Origin: Rebecca billardiae RCC1528
Taxonomy: Eukaryota; Haptophyta
Length of the DNA stretch: 64,000 nt
Reading direction: 5' to 3'
Assembly (NCBI GenBank): GCA_965240325.2
Contig: OZ251244.1
Location: forward strand, 1,240,001-1,304,000
Below are positions 54,710-64,000 of this stretch, piece after piece (position 1 is the stretch's first letter; every line of letters starts with the position of its first letter). Made by a program: the position numbers and the translations under genes. The notes beneath the pieces are model-generated. The model ran no database searches. It was not told where the DNA came from and saw only the letters and a program-made list of their open reading frames with translations.

Positions 54710-56022
54710 GCGGAGTGAGTAAGCCCGTGTCCGGGCAGGAAATCCACCGGACCGCATCGAAATCCACCGGACTTCACCGGACCACGTCGGTCGAGCTGGC
54801 CCTCGCCTAGGGCCCGCAGCCACACGCTCGTGCGCGTGCTGCGCGGCGGGCGCGCCGGCTCGCCGGCTCGGCGGCGCGGCGGGCGGGCCGCGGCGCCATC
54901 CGCGTCTTCAACGGCGTCACCGGTGCCGTCGCGCGGCTCAGGCTTGGAGCGCTCGGCGAGCGCCGACGGGCCGCCGAGCAGCGCGCGCGTGTGTACGGCC
55001 CGGCTGCGTGCGCGCGGCGCCCGCACTCCGGCCCGCACGCGCTCCGGAGTACGGCCCCGCGCGCGGGCTTGATGGCGATGCCCGTCGACGTCCGTGTGCT
55101 GCTAGTGCTGCCTGCGCGTCTGTGCTGGCAGACACTCACTAGCAGACGACTAGTTAATAAGTGAGACACTAGTCTGACTACTGAATTAGCATAGTCACTA
55201 GACAGCCGAGGAGGCGCGGTGGCAAAGGGGCCGGCGCATCACGCCCACGCAGGCGGGGTCGGAGCGTGCACGCGTCCGGGCCGCCGGCACTCGCCGCACG
55301 GCGGGCACTCCGTGAGTCCGTGAGTGCCAAGGGCCCAAGCCCAAGGCCGCGGCGGTGGGCCGCGGTGGCTGGGCTCGGGCAGCTGGGGCTCATGCAGGGC
55401 ACCGCGCCGCACCCGACGCGGACTGCGGCCAGCGCGGGCGGGGGCTGCCGCAGCCATCATGAGACATGATATCATGCCTGCAGACGTACATGGCTCCCGC
55501 AGGCAGCGAGTGAGCGACCGTCTAATCTGTGCTGAGCGCGGAGCCGGCGCTCAGCCGGCATCGCTTCGACCGGCGCCCGGGCCGGCTACGTCGGCGCGAC
55601 GGCCACGAAGGGCCGCGGGGGCACCGCGCAGCGTCACCGGCCGGAAAGGCCGCAGTCATGCGGGTGCCCGATGGACGGGCCGACGCGCCACGTCGGTCCG
55701 GCGGACCGCGCCGCGGGCGCGGGTCGCGCCCGGCGCCGCCGGCGCGCAGCGATGCTGCAGCCTGCCGGGCCCGCCGCCGCTACGCGCTTAGTCTGAGAAG
55801 AGTCCTGAGTAGCAGCACCGTTTCATAAAGAGGACGATGCTGGATCCATCCGACAACTCACATGAGTCACACTGAGGCTAAGAGGCTTGTCACTAACCAC
55901 TAACCAGGCCCCTGGTTTGACGGCGGCACTCGGCGCGGCAGCCATCGTATATTCGTAGTTGCGCCAACGGAATAATCTTGACGCAAAGCATTCGGACTTC
56001 GTGGTGGAGTGAAGAGGCCGTC
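54710..56022. other. Intergenic region, no supported gene
   Basis: A short direct repeat (AAATCCACCGGAC, 54740-54773) follows the galactosidase stop. The rest is GC-rich without recognisable features, and the final part must hold the hydrolase promoter. Confidence 0.55.
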
Positions 56023-57006
56023 ATGCCCAGCATATCCGCCGCGGTGTCGACGGTCGCGCTCGCCTCGTCCGCGCGCGTGGCCAGCCGGCCGACCCTCGTC
56101 CTCGTCCACGGCCTCGACTCGAGCCGCGAGACGTGGACGGGCACCCTCGGCGCCATCCTCGCGCGCGGCTACCCCGCCATCAGCCTCGACCTGCGCGGCC
56201 ATGGCGAGTCGGCGCTCGGCGGAGCCGACGAGTTCTGCGCGGAGGCGCTCGCGCGCGACGTGATCGAGGCCACGCGCGCGCACGGGATCCGGCGCGCCGT
56301 GCTCATCGGCCACTCGATGGGCGGGCGCGTCGCCATGCGCGCGGCAGCCATCGACGCGCGGCGCGCCGCCGCATCGCCCGAGCAAGGCTCGCTGTTCGCA
56401 GCGGTCGTCGTCGAGGACATGGACCTGCGCGTGCGTCCGGCGGCGCCGGCGCTGAGCGACGAGCTCGAGCGAGCCGTCGTGCGCTTCGCCGCCCCGGACG
56501 GCCGCCGCTTCCCCACCTTCGAGGCGTGCCGCGCCGCGCTGCTCCCTTTCTACGACGAGGACGCGGCGCGCGTCGACTCGTGGCGCGGCACGCGCGTGCG
56601 GCGACGCGCCGACGGCTCGTGGTGGTCGGACATCAACCCGGCGGCGGCGCGGCTCGCGCGCGACACCGTGCTCGCGGTGGAGGACGGCGCGCACGCGTGG
56701 GACCTGCTCGCCGAGCTCTCCTCCAGCCGCGGAGCCGGCCTGCCCTTCGCCGTCCACCTGTGGTACGCCGACCGCCCAGGCAGCGTGTGCGCAGAGGATG
56801 GCCCTGGCGGCGTGCGGGACATGGCGCGCCGGCTGCCGGTATGCAAGGTGCGCCACTTCCCCGGCGCGGGGCACTCGATCCACAACACGGCCGCGGAGGC
56901 GTTCGTCGACGCGGCCTGCGCGGTGCTCGACGAGGCAGCAGCCGGCTCGGGTAACTCGCCAGCCGGCGGGACCGCGACAGCAAATGAGCAATGCCACTCT
57001 GTCTGA
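56023..57006 (+). CDS. Alpha/beta hydrolase
   Basis: A single exon encodes 327 aa. The fold signatures are in order: the oxyanion-hole HG in LVLVHGLDSS (His29-Gly30), DLRGHGES (56-63), nucleophile elbow GHSMGG (Ser98), a helical cap (about 130-235), an acid candidate Asp250 (LWYADRPG) and catalytic His284 (FPGAGHSIHN). The arrangement is closest to ABHD11-like or epoxide-hydrolase/lactonase-like esterases; the substrate is not readable. The first 20 residues (MPSISAAVSTVALASSARVA) lack acids and contain one Arg, so a weak organellar signal is possible. The start is the first ATG in the frame, directly before this segment. Confidence 0.9.
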   Translation: MPSISAAVSTVALASSARVASRPTLVLVHGLDSSRETWTGTLGAILARGYPAISLDLRGHGESALGGADEFCAEALARDVIEATRAHGIRRAVLIGHSMGGRVAMRAAAIDARRAAASPEQGSLFAAVVVEDMDLRVRPAAPALSDELERAVVRFAAPDGRRFPTFEACRAALLPFYDEDAARVDSWRGTRVRRRADGSWWSDINPAAARLARDTVLAVEDGAHAWDLLAELSSSRGAGLPFAVHLWYADRPGSVCAEDGPGGVRDMARRLPVCKVRHFPGAGHSIHNTAAEAFVDAACAVLDEAAAGSGNSPAGGTATANEQCHSV

Positions 57007-59514
57007 GCCTTGACTTTGAGTCCGTCAGTCCGGCACTGGCTCGAGTCACTCCGATGACCTGCCTCGAGTCGACTCCGACGGACGGCCGCCTGTCTGCCGA
57101 GTCGTCGCAATGAGACATGCTGACGACACTGCGTGTCGCCAGTGATGACCGACGATCGAATATAATCGCGCGCGCGGCGCCGACGGACTAGCTAGCCCTG
57201 CTCCGGGCGCGGCGGCCGTCACTACTCACTGCCCGTCACTCAGTACTGTAGGGGGGCCAAACCGCCCATTTAAAAATGAAAAGCAAAGTCGCGTCGCATT
57301 TTCGCTCCACCCTCGGCCTTTTAGGGTGGCGCGGAGCCTTTTCCTCGGACCCCGCTCGAAAATCGAGCTCCGACGCCTTCGGACGCTCAGAGCTCGGTTC
57401 CGCTCCAGCGCGAGCGGCCGGAGGCAGTGGACCGCCGCGCGCTCGCGACATTTGAGACGCCGAGATGGTCTCGGGTGCGCGCGCGCGTGACGCTGGTGGG
57501 CGCTACTGACCCGTGCCTTTGTGCCACCAGCGGCTCACCACCCGCTTATTGGCCACCTCGCGCCGTGCGCGGCGCGCGTCGGCCGGCTTGAATTGGCGCG
57601 CTGCGTGCGCCTGTCACGCTACCGCTCGGTGTGGGTCACGATCAACTCGGAGTGGTGAGATCGGTGCTCGGAGCAGGTGTCTAGGTATGTATGTGCATGG
57701 TCAACTCGCCTAACCTGCCCTACTGCGCCGGAATCGCCGTCAGCAGACCGGCGCGAGCTCGCGCGCAACACCTCCGCGGAGCTCGCAACTGTCATGTTCC
57801 GCTTGTAGGGCCCGTGTTTGCACCTGCCGTGGCACTTGCGATGGTCAGTACGTTGGGTATGGGTCACGTGTGCCCTCTGATGGCGTCGGGGCGCCTCCCA
57901 TTCGCCTCTCAGGACGTCGCGGACGTGCTCGCAGGCAGCGGTTGGCTCATTCGACAGGTCCGACGTGCACTCGACCGTGCCTGCAAGCGCGCCCCTGTGA
58001 CGCTCATGCCTGCAGAAGCAGATGCAGATGGGCCCTCATGCACCCTGGTGCGCCCAAGACCGGTGGGAGCGTCAGAGACCGTTCCAATCTTGACACCTTG
58101 CACACGCCGGCGCGTGCAGTTGGGCTCCGCGCAGCCAGCCAGGAGCGCCGAACAGCGCCGGATCAGCCTCTGTAGGCCGAATATCCGCCCCTAAGCCCAG
58201 AAATAGCGCGGAACAGGGTAGTGCGTACCTATATGGACCGATCCCATCCAGCCTGGTTTGGTGCAGACACGCCAGCCACCGCCTGGAGCAGGCGTTTGCT
58301 GCCGAATCGCATGCTCGGCACTGTGCCGCACTGCGACGACGACGACAGATTTGACCTGCCTCGTAGGTCTCGGCCATGGAGCGGTGACGGTTGGCTCGAG
58401 TGACTTTAAACCTTGGTTATGACCGAGAGCACTCCCGGGCTGAGGACATGGGGCCGGTGCTTTGGGTCTACTATGTCTGCAATACGCCGTACGCGTGGCC
58501 GTATACACAGTCTGAAAACGTATCTCGCAGCTCGAGATCAGACGAGACTGTATTCATCAGCATGGCGCCTATATACACGGTGGGTATGTAACGACCGGTG
58601 GCTTCTAGGAAACTACATATTTGACAGCCTGCCAGTACACAGCCTATATCGCATGTTGGGACCGGCTGCTGCTGGGGACTCAGAACGATCTCGCTGAGAT
58701 GCTCTATCAAAGTGAGGTCGACATGGTCTATATGTCACATATAGGACGGCCGTTACATGCCGTTTCCAATAAGTTCAGGCTCATTCTAATAAGTAAATAT
58801 GCTAGCCGTTACGCCCTATAATCAGGGTATGTGCACCTGATGTTTTTACTTGGCCGGCCCAGACCCCTCCAGAGGGCAAATGGTCCAGCCCGAAATCAGC
58901 TCTAAACACTCGCTAGGACCCGCGCTCGTGGCCGTCAGTAACGCTACAGTGCCACTTTGCCCCCCCTACCGTCAGGCGTCCGAGCACTCGAGCAGTCGCG
59001 CGGGCCGCGCCCGCAGCGGCGTCGCGTCGGTCTGACCGCTGAGTCGTCATCATCAACGACTAGCAGCAGCAGACGATCGCGACGTCTATGCAGTAGCGCT
59101 CGCGCGCCATCACGCACTTATCCATCACAATCAGCAGCGAGCACTTATTACGATCGACACTATACTACGACACAATGACAGTCGACAGACGCTACCGCCA
59201 GACGTCAATGTGGCAGCATGACGTCGACGATGGCGATGTCCATATACGTCGCCGCACGGCGCCCCCGGGGGTCTGCGGCGCTCCGGAGCCCGATCGCGTC
59301 TGGCGCCTCTGGCGGCACCCCTAGGGTGTGCCTGAGGTACAACCCAGCGGGTATGTACCATTTAGACGACTTTCTTCCACTACCATGTGCCCCACGGACG
59401 TCACGAGGTCAGCGACGGGGCCGCCGACGGCATGCATGCTTCAACTTTCGGACCCACTGGCTCTCAGCGCGCGCGCCGAGTCAGAGCCGCTGCCTGGTTG
59501 GTGAGCCGTGATAT

Positions 59515-59990
59515 GCCAGTCGGGCTGACGGCATCATGCATTCTAGATATCACATACATGCAGTAGGCCACCTCAGGCACGGAGTCACGGACGAACATGC
59601 TCACTCGGCTTCCGCGCCAGCCCCAGGGCGGCAGCTGCGGCTGCGCCGCCGCGGGCACCGTCGACCACTTTCGGACCGCATGTTCTCAGGATGCACGCGG
59701 TGTCGCGGTGAGTCCGTGCTGGCAGCTCGGCGGCCTGGTAGGCCATTTGAGTCGGGCTGACGACATCATACATTCCAGACACCAAGTGCGTGTAGCAGCC
59801 AACCTCAGGGGCGGGCAAGCATGCTCACCAGGTAGGCGACTGTCGATGTCAGCTCCGGACCCTGCGTCGCGGCCTCGCGGGCACCGTCCAGCGTCCGCCG
59901 TCACTGACGTCGACCGGGTGAACTTTCGGACCGCGGGCCAGCACGCGCATCCGCTGCCTCTGCCTCCTTCTGCGCAGTTCGCGCGGCCTT
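59515..59990. repeat. Imperfect tandem repeat, period about 233 bp
   Basis: CGGGCTGACGGCATCATGCA at 59521 and CGGGCTGACGACATCATACA at 59754 start two units. Each continues through a GCAGTAGGCC- or GTAGCAGCC-like stretch, AACATGCTCA or AGCATGCTCA, CGCGGGCACCGTC and an ACTTTCGGACC segment. Old duplication, no domain. Confidence 0.6.
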
Positions 59991-60666
59991 CGGCTGGTTG
60001 AATTCCCGCAACGACCACGAGTCATTCCGGACATTGAGCCGCATGTTGTCCGGCATCGGCGCGGCGACCTCTACGGCGGGCACAGGAAGGATACCGAGCT
60101 GGTCGGCGAGCTCAGCCGCGTCGAACCTCACCGCCTCAGCCTAGCGCACGTCAACAAGTTCGGCCTCGTGCTGCTCACGCAGGCGCGCGAGCTTGGCGGC
60201 CTGGCGTGCCGACTACTGCTTGGCAAGCTCAACGTTGGCGGGGAAGGCTGGTGCAATCTTCCATCGGCCGAACGCGCAGCCGCGCGCCCCAACACCACCG
60301 CATGGCAGCCGCCTTCCGCGCAACTACCGCGCGCTAGATCTCGTAGGTCTCCGCTTTCGCCTCAAGCGAGTACGGCTCGACGCCCTTAGATCGAGGCGCT
60401 TGCGCTGGGCCCGCTGGCCGCGGCGCGCCCAGCGTAAGCGCGGGCGTACCGATCAGCGCAGCGCCTGAGCTGCGAGCGGCCGAGGATGATGCCAGCAGGC
60501 ACCGCGACTCGACTGGTGGCGTATACTGACGGGCACGTCACCCCACGCGCCGACAGGCTGCTCAGCCCTGCCGCGGCGCACCCGCCATGAACGAGCCACT
60601 GTCGCCATCGCGCCCGGTCCGAAAAACGAAGCAGTCCGAAAAACGAAGCAGCGACCTTCACCTGTA

Positions 60667-61261
60667 CAGGTGGATACGGGTGATCTGGACAGTGGCCGAC
60701 CCAACTCACGCGGAGGCCTCCCTGGGAGCATTGGGGTCGAAGGGGCGCCAGGGACGGACTTCAGGGGGTCCCTGGAGTTCCGCCACAGCGCGCTTTCTGC
60801 GCTGCGGGCCCGTCTCCGCGCGTGGCGGCCGCAATGGCACTGTCCAATTAGCCCCTGGCACTGGCTGAGGCATGGGAATCGAGCTCAGAGACGCGCGCGC
60901 GGAGGAAAAGCGTGTGCAGCGGCTCGGACGCTTGCTCTGGGACCTACCCACGCCAGCGCAACCGCGCCTTGCCTCGGAGTCCGCCCTTCCTGAGTCCGCG
61001 CACGCGCCTTGCGGCTTGAAACGCTGGCGTTCGCCCTTGTGCGCGGGACTCACGAAACAAGGCGAAGGCGGCGAGAAGCGCGACCTGGCGCGTGCGCAGA
61101 CGACGTCTCGCGACCAGGTGAGTTCAGCGAACATCGTGCGCCGTCGTGGCGACCCGCCAGTGGGCGCTCGTGCTCGTTCGCCCACGAGCCCTCGCCACGA
61201 GGCCCGCCGCCCGCTGAGTGTCCAGATAGCCCCTGTGTCCAGTTAGCCCGTATCCACCTGT
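60667..61261. mobile_element. TA-flanked MITE, 595 bp (Tc1/mariner-like ends)
   Basis: The left end begins CAGGTGGATACGGGTGATCT and the right end, read in reverse complement, begins CAGGTGGATACGGGCTAACT. Terminal inverted repeats are about 25-30 bp, first 14 identical. Both ends are flanked by TA (60665-60666, 61262-61263), the target duplication typical of Tc1/mariner transposons. A TCCA(A/G)TTAGCCC motif recurs internally (about 60842) and near the right end. No transposase-like frame is present, so it is a non-autonomous derivative. Confidence 0.8.
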
Positions 61262-62082
61262 ATATCTATCGGCTGTATGCGACTGATGATATCACTCATC
61301 ACAGTAACTAAAGTATCATATGACTTCATCATGGTTGATGATGCGTTGACGATCAAGAGATTGATAGGCGTCATCAATTTCAAATTTCAAGACCGGTCGA
61401 TGTTCAATCTCAAATCATGTGAACGGTTGAAAGCACACCCACGGAATTTCATCGCGGGTATGACGTCGGTGGGCAGCCGTCCGGTGGGTGCACAGGTACC
61501 ACCCCCGGCCCCCGCATCGGTCCGTTCATATCATAATATTTATATTATATAATATTATGATGATTATGATCTGCGCAAGGCTTGCCGCCCGCCGCCCGGG
61601 CGGCCCTTTGTCGGATGCCGGTTCGGCCTTCTGTATATACATATATGGTTGAGACGGCATTGTAATGGTGGCGAGCGACGAACTGCATGTGTTACTGTAA
61701 GTGTTAACATATGAGGCGGTTTGTCACAATATGCGATGTACTCCAATCACAGATTCGTCGAGATGTGTAACCCACTGGCACGGGCGGGCGGGGTAAGTCA
61801 TCATCCGCGGTTCAGATCGGGGGTACCGAGAGTATCGGATATTCATAGTTCTTTCATGGATCAATCGGATCGGTCAATATCGGCCCAGCCGGCGGGGAAG
61901 ATAGATGACCCGTCGTCTCATCAAGTCATCACGACAGATGGCTTGTGACAAGCTTGTGAAGCCTGTCGACGGGGCGGATGATTGATACGGGACGTCCCTG
62001 AAAGGTTGCGACCGGGTCGTAACTTAAGCCCCAACCCCCGCGCGAACCCCCTGCCGAAGTTGACGCGAACCGGAGCGAACCT

Positions 62083-62568
62083 ATGTCCATGAGAAGCACC
62101 CTCACGAGCCCACGAGCGCCGCTCATGCCGGCTCGCCGCCACCCTCCGGCGTCAAAGGAGCCATTCCTTCGCGAGACGTCGCCGTCGACGATCATCCTGA
62201 TGATGGCCATGATACGCGCGCAGCGTGCCCGCCATGGAGCGCCGCTGGCGGACGACGCTCAGACCAGCGTGCTGACGAAGAGCCAAAGGCTCCGCGCGAA
62301 CGCGCACACGCACACGGGCGACAGCAGCCCACCGCCATTAGCAGGCGCAGGACGAGACCCCACTTCGATCGATGACTCGGACACCAGCGAGGCGCACACG
62401 ATCGGTGCCAAGCGCCCGCGCCCGTCGGAGGACGACACGTCGGCGCCGCTAGCCCACAGCCGACCTCGGACTTGCACGTTGCTTCCGCTCGTGTGCACTG
62501 TCACCTCCAGCAGCGTCACGCCGCTCGGGCGTGATGACACCGCCGGCGCAACGCAACCATCCAACTGA
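62083..62568 (+). CDS. Hypothetical open frame, 161 codons, no homology recognised
   Basis: ATG to TGA. The C-terminal two thirds is Ser/Thr/Asp/Pro-rich with a KRPRP basic motif, a composition seen in disordered nuclear proteins. An internal ATG run near 62203 (MMAMIRAQRARHG) could be the real start. There is no domain and no intron evidence, so chance or repeat-derived sequence is equally possible. Confidence 0.2.
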   Translation: MSMRSTLTSPRAPLMPARRHPPASKEPFLRETSPSTIILMMAMIRAQRARHGAPLADDAQTSVLTKSQRLRANAHTHTGDSSPPPLAGAGRDPTSIDDSDTSEAHTIGAKRPRPSEDDTSAPLAHSRPRTCTLLPLVCTVTSSSVTPLGRDDTAGATQPSN

Positions 62569-63170
62569 TGAGGCGGCGTGGTACCTCCGCCTCGGTTCCC
62601 GAACGCATCGCCTGTCTGGGCGGCTGCCCGGCCCCCGGGGCGCGAGCCGGCGGCGGAGAACGGCTACGCTTAGTCGGATCGCGCGGCTCCAGGTCGTGAG
62701 CACGGCTGCTCACTACCGTCGGGCGCCGTTCTGACAGTAGTTAGAACTGTCGGACCGTCTACGACTAAGTACGTCGTCAGCCCGAGAATAGACCGTCTGC
62801 TAAGCTCATACGGTATTCCGAGACAGTGCCTTCGGTAGCGAGTACCACTACACACAACGACTGGCCGTCCCAATCTAAATCTGCACTCTACGAAGTCGCT
62901 CCCCCGGGCCCGGGAATTAGTCTGGGACCGAAAATCTGCATGCAGTAGCGGGACGACTACATCACCGCCGGATCACCCGCCAGGGCCCAGCGGCTGAGAC
63001 GGCCGTCTGACATCCGGACCTGCACCCTCGCCCTCGCTCGGGGCACAGCAGGTCCATGCGAGCCGCGCAGCGCAGGTGGATCGCGCTCCAGCAGCTCAAG
63101 GCCGCGCTCAAGCCATTCGATCGCGGTTCAGGCTATGCTCTGCCACCAGCGCCGACTTCGTGTCGACGAT

Positions 63171-63237
63171 CGGGCACTGCCGACGACGAATCAGGAGACC
63201 TGCGCCGTCCTACCTGTGTCGTTAAATCATAGAATGA
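63171..63237 (+). repeat. Dispersed repeat B, copy 2
   Basis: Contains ACGAATCAGGAGACCTGCGC and CGTCCTACCTGTGTCGTTAA, then ATCATAGAATGAGT. Near-identical to 63289-63345 and to 42915-42986. Confidence 0.92.
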
Positions 63238-63288
63238 GTCTGAGTGCACTCGAGCGAAAACGTGCCAGGCTAGGCATGCGCGGCCCAG

Positions 63289-63345
63289 ACGACGAATCAG
63301 GAGACCTGCGCCGTCCTACCTGTGTCGTTAAATCATAGAATGAGT
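63289..63345 (+). repeat. Dispersed repeat B, copy 3
   Basis: Starts about 105 bp after copy 2 in the same orientation, which suggests a local tandem duplication with an intervening spacer. Confidence 0.92.
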
Positions 63346-63346
63346 G

Positions 63347-63379
63347 CGGGCTAGGCATCTGGGGGCGATGCCTAGCCCG
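63347..63379. repeat. Perfect hairpin, 13-bp stem
   Basis: CGGGCTAGGCATC pairs with GATGCCTAGCCCG around the loop TGGGGGC. A third partial copy (CAGGCTAGGCATTC) follows directly. Confidence 0.9.
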
Positions 63380-63650
63380 GCAGGCTAGGCATTCGCCCAT
63401 ACCCTCGCGCCTTCAGAACTTTCGGAAACGAAAGTCGCGCAAAGGCGGCCCCGGTCTTCTTTCACGGCGGCGCAAGGGGCGCGGGGGCGCTGGCTCGCGA
63501 TCCGAAGGGCAGTCGCTCGCGACCTCGCTTGGGCGGCGGCAGCGGCGCTGCGGCATACTGTTTGCCACCCGCGCGGCTGTGTGCGATCGCGCGGTCCCGT
63601 TCGTCGCCACGCCGCGCGCGACCGTTCACGGCACAGTCTTTCCGCACTGT

Positions 63651-64000
63651 GAGCACCCCTTGCCAGCGCACGGCGGCGGAGAGCCCAGACAGCCCGTCAC
63701 GCGCGCGACGTCCTTGTGGGATGCGATGTACCCAGGTTCTTTGGGTTCCCGGAGGCATGCGCTTGCCCACGGGGTGGGCAAGAGGATCATGGACGACTGC
63801 TGCGCTGTCCATGCCTCGTTGACCGATTGGCAGACGATGACTCATCTTGCAGCAGTAGAGAGTGGTCTGGATGCTGAACAGGCTCACCAAAACGCAGGCG
63901 CATGCTAGCATTAGGGTGAGTACATCGCATCCCACAAGGACGTCGCGCGCGTGACGGGCTGTCTGGGCTCTCCGCCGCCGTGCGCTGGCAAGGGGTGCTC
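63651..64000. repeat. 81-bp perfect inverted repeat reaching the window edge
   Basis: 63651-63731 is the exact reverse complement of 63920-64000, with a 188-bp spacer. The outer end begins GAGCACCCCTTGCCAGCGCA. Since the right arm stops only because the window ends, the repeat may be longer and could be the terminus of a larger palindromic or fold-back element. Confidence 0.95.

Larger units (their letters stand above)
57007..64000. other. Long intergenic region with mobile-element remnants
   Basis: Contains imperfect tandem repeats (59515-59990), a TA-flanked MITE (60667-61261), dispersed repeat B (two copies, 63171-63345), a perfect small hairpin (63347-63379) and an 81-bp inverted repeat at the end. 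Apart from a weak candidate at 62083-62568, no gene is supported. The stretch 57690-58200 has a 167-codon frame without motifs. Confidence 0.6.

Noticed and set aside
63915-63960. EYIASHKD-like peptide resembling the copia RNase H STEAEY segment
   Set aside because: It is preceded by in-frame stops, lies in the arm of the inverted repeat and lacks the rest of the motif.

Overview
The window is nuclear DNA of a GC-rich unicellular eukaryote, most likely a microalga (haptophyte- or pelagophyte-like). This placement is an inference from gene architecture, not from a marker gene. The evidence is spliceosomal GT-AG introns, a nucleus-encoded mitochondrial ATP synthase subunit, an R2R3-type MYB, aprataxin, a microsomal-type P450 and a Ty1/copia LTR retrotransposon. 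Coding exons have a strong bias for G or C at the third codon position. Intergenic DNA is more AT-rich, full of degenerate repeats, and makes up well over half of the window.

Layout. 1-104: 3' end of an unrecognised gene. 105-5100: repeats, including a (TA)n tract and a degenerate tandem block. 5101-7842 (minus): F-box/RCC1 protein and aprataxin, only 102 bp apart. 9687-11650: single C2H2 zinc-finger protein (2 exons). 14250-15946: MYB protein (2 exons). 16563-21624: copia-type LTR retrotransposon with apparently identical LTRs and a TACTA target duplication, but an internally gutted pol. 25771-27279 (minus): Gfo/Idh/MocA oxidoreductase. 27799-31626: 7-exon MFS transporter, divergent from the oxidoreductase. 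37243-39048: proline-rich protein with an AT-hook-like motif. 43832-45811: cytochrome P450. 48588-49079 (minus): mitochondrial F1 delta subunit, divergent from a 5-exon GH35 beta-galactosidase (49543-54709). 56023-57006: alpha/beta hydrolase. 57007-64000: mobile-element debris, including a 595-bp TA-flanked MITE and an 81-bp perfect inverted repeat at the window edge.

The genes are ordinary eukaryotic singletons with no evident shared pathway. Close or divergent spacing (F-box/RCC1 with aprataxin; oxidoreductase with transporter; ATP synthase with galactosidase) may mean shared promoters, not operons.

The most unusual signals are in non-coding DNA. Introns use a GTGCGC-type donor in 8 of 12 cases. 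Several are G-rich in the first half and C-rich in the second. Three contain telomere-like (TTAGGG/CCCTAA) arrays. There is a rich set of small dispersed repeats and fold-back elements. Exon joins were worked out by hand from reading frame and splice dinucleotides; each multi-exon model closes in frame with a total length divisible by three. I found no rRNA, tRNA or CRISPR array.
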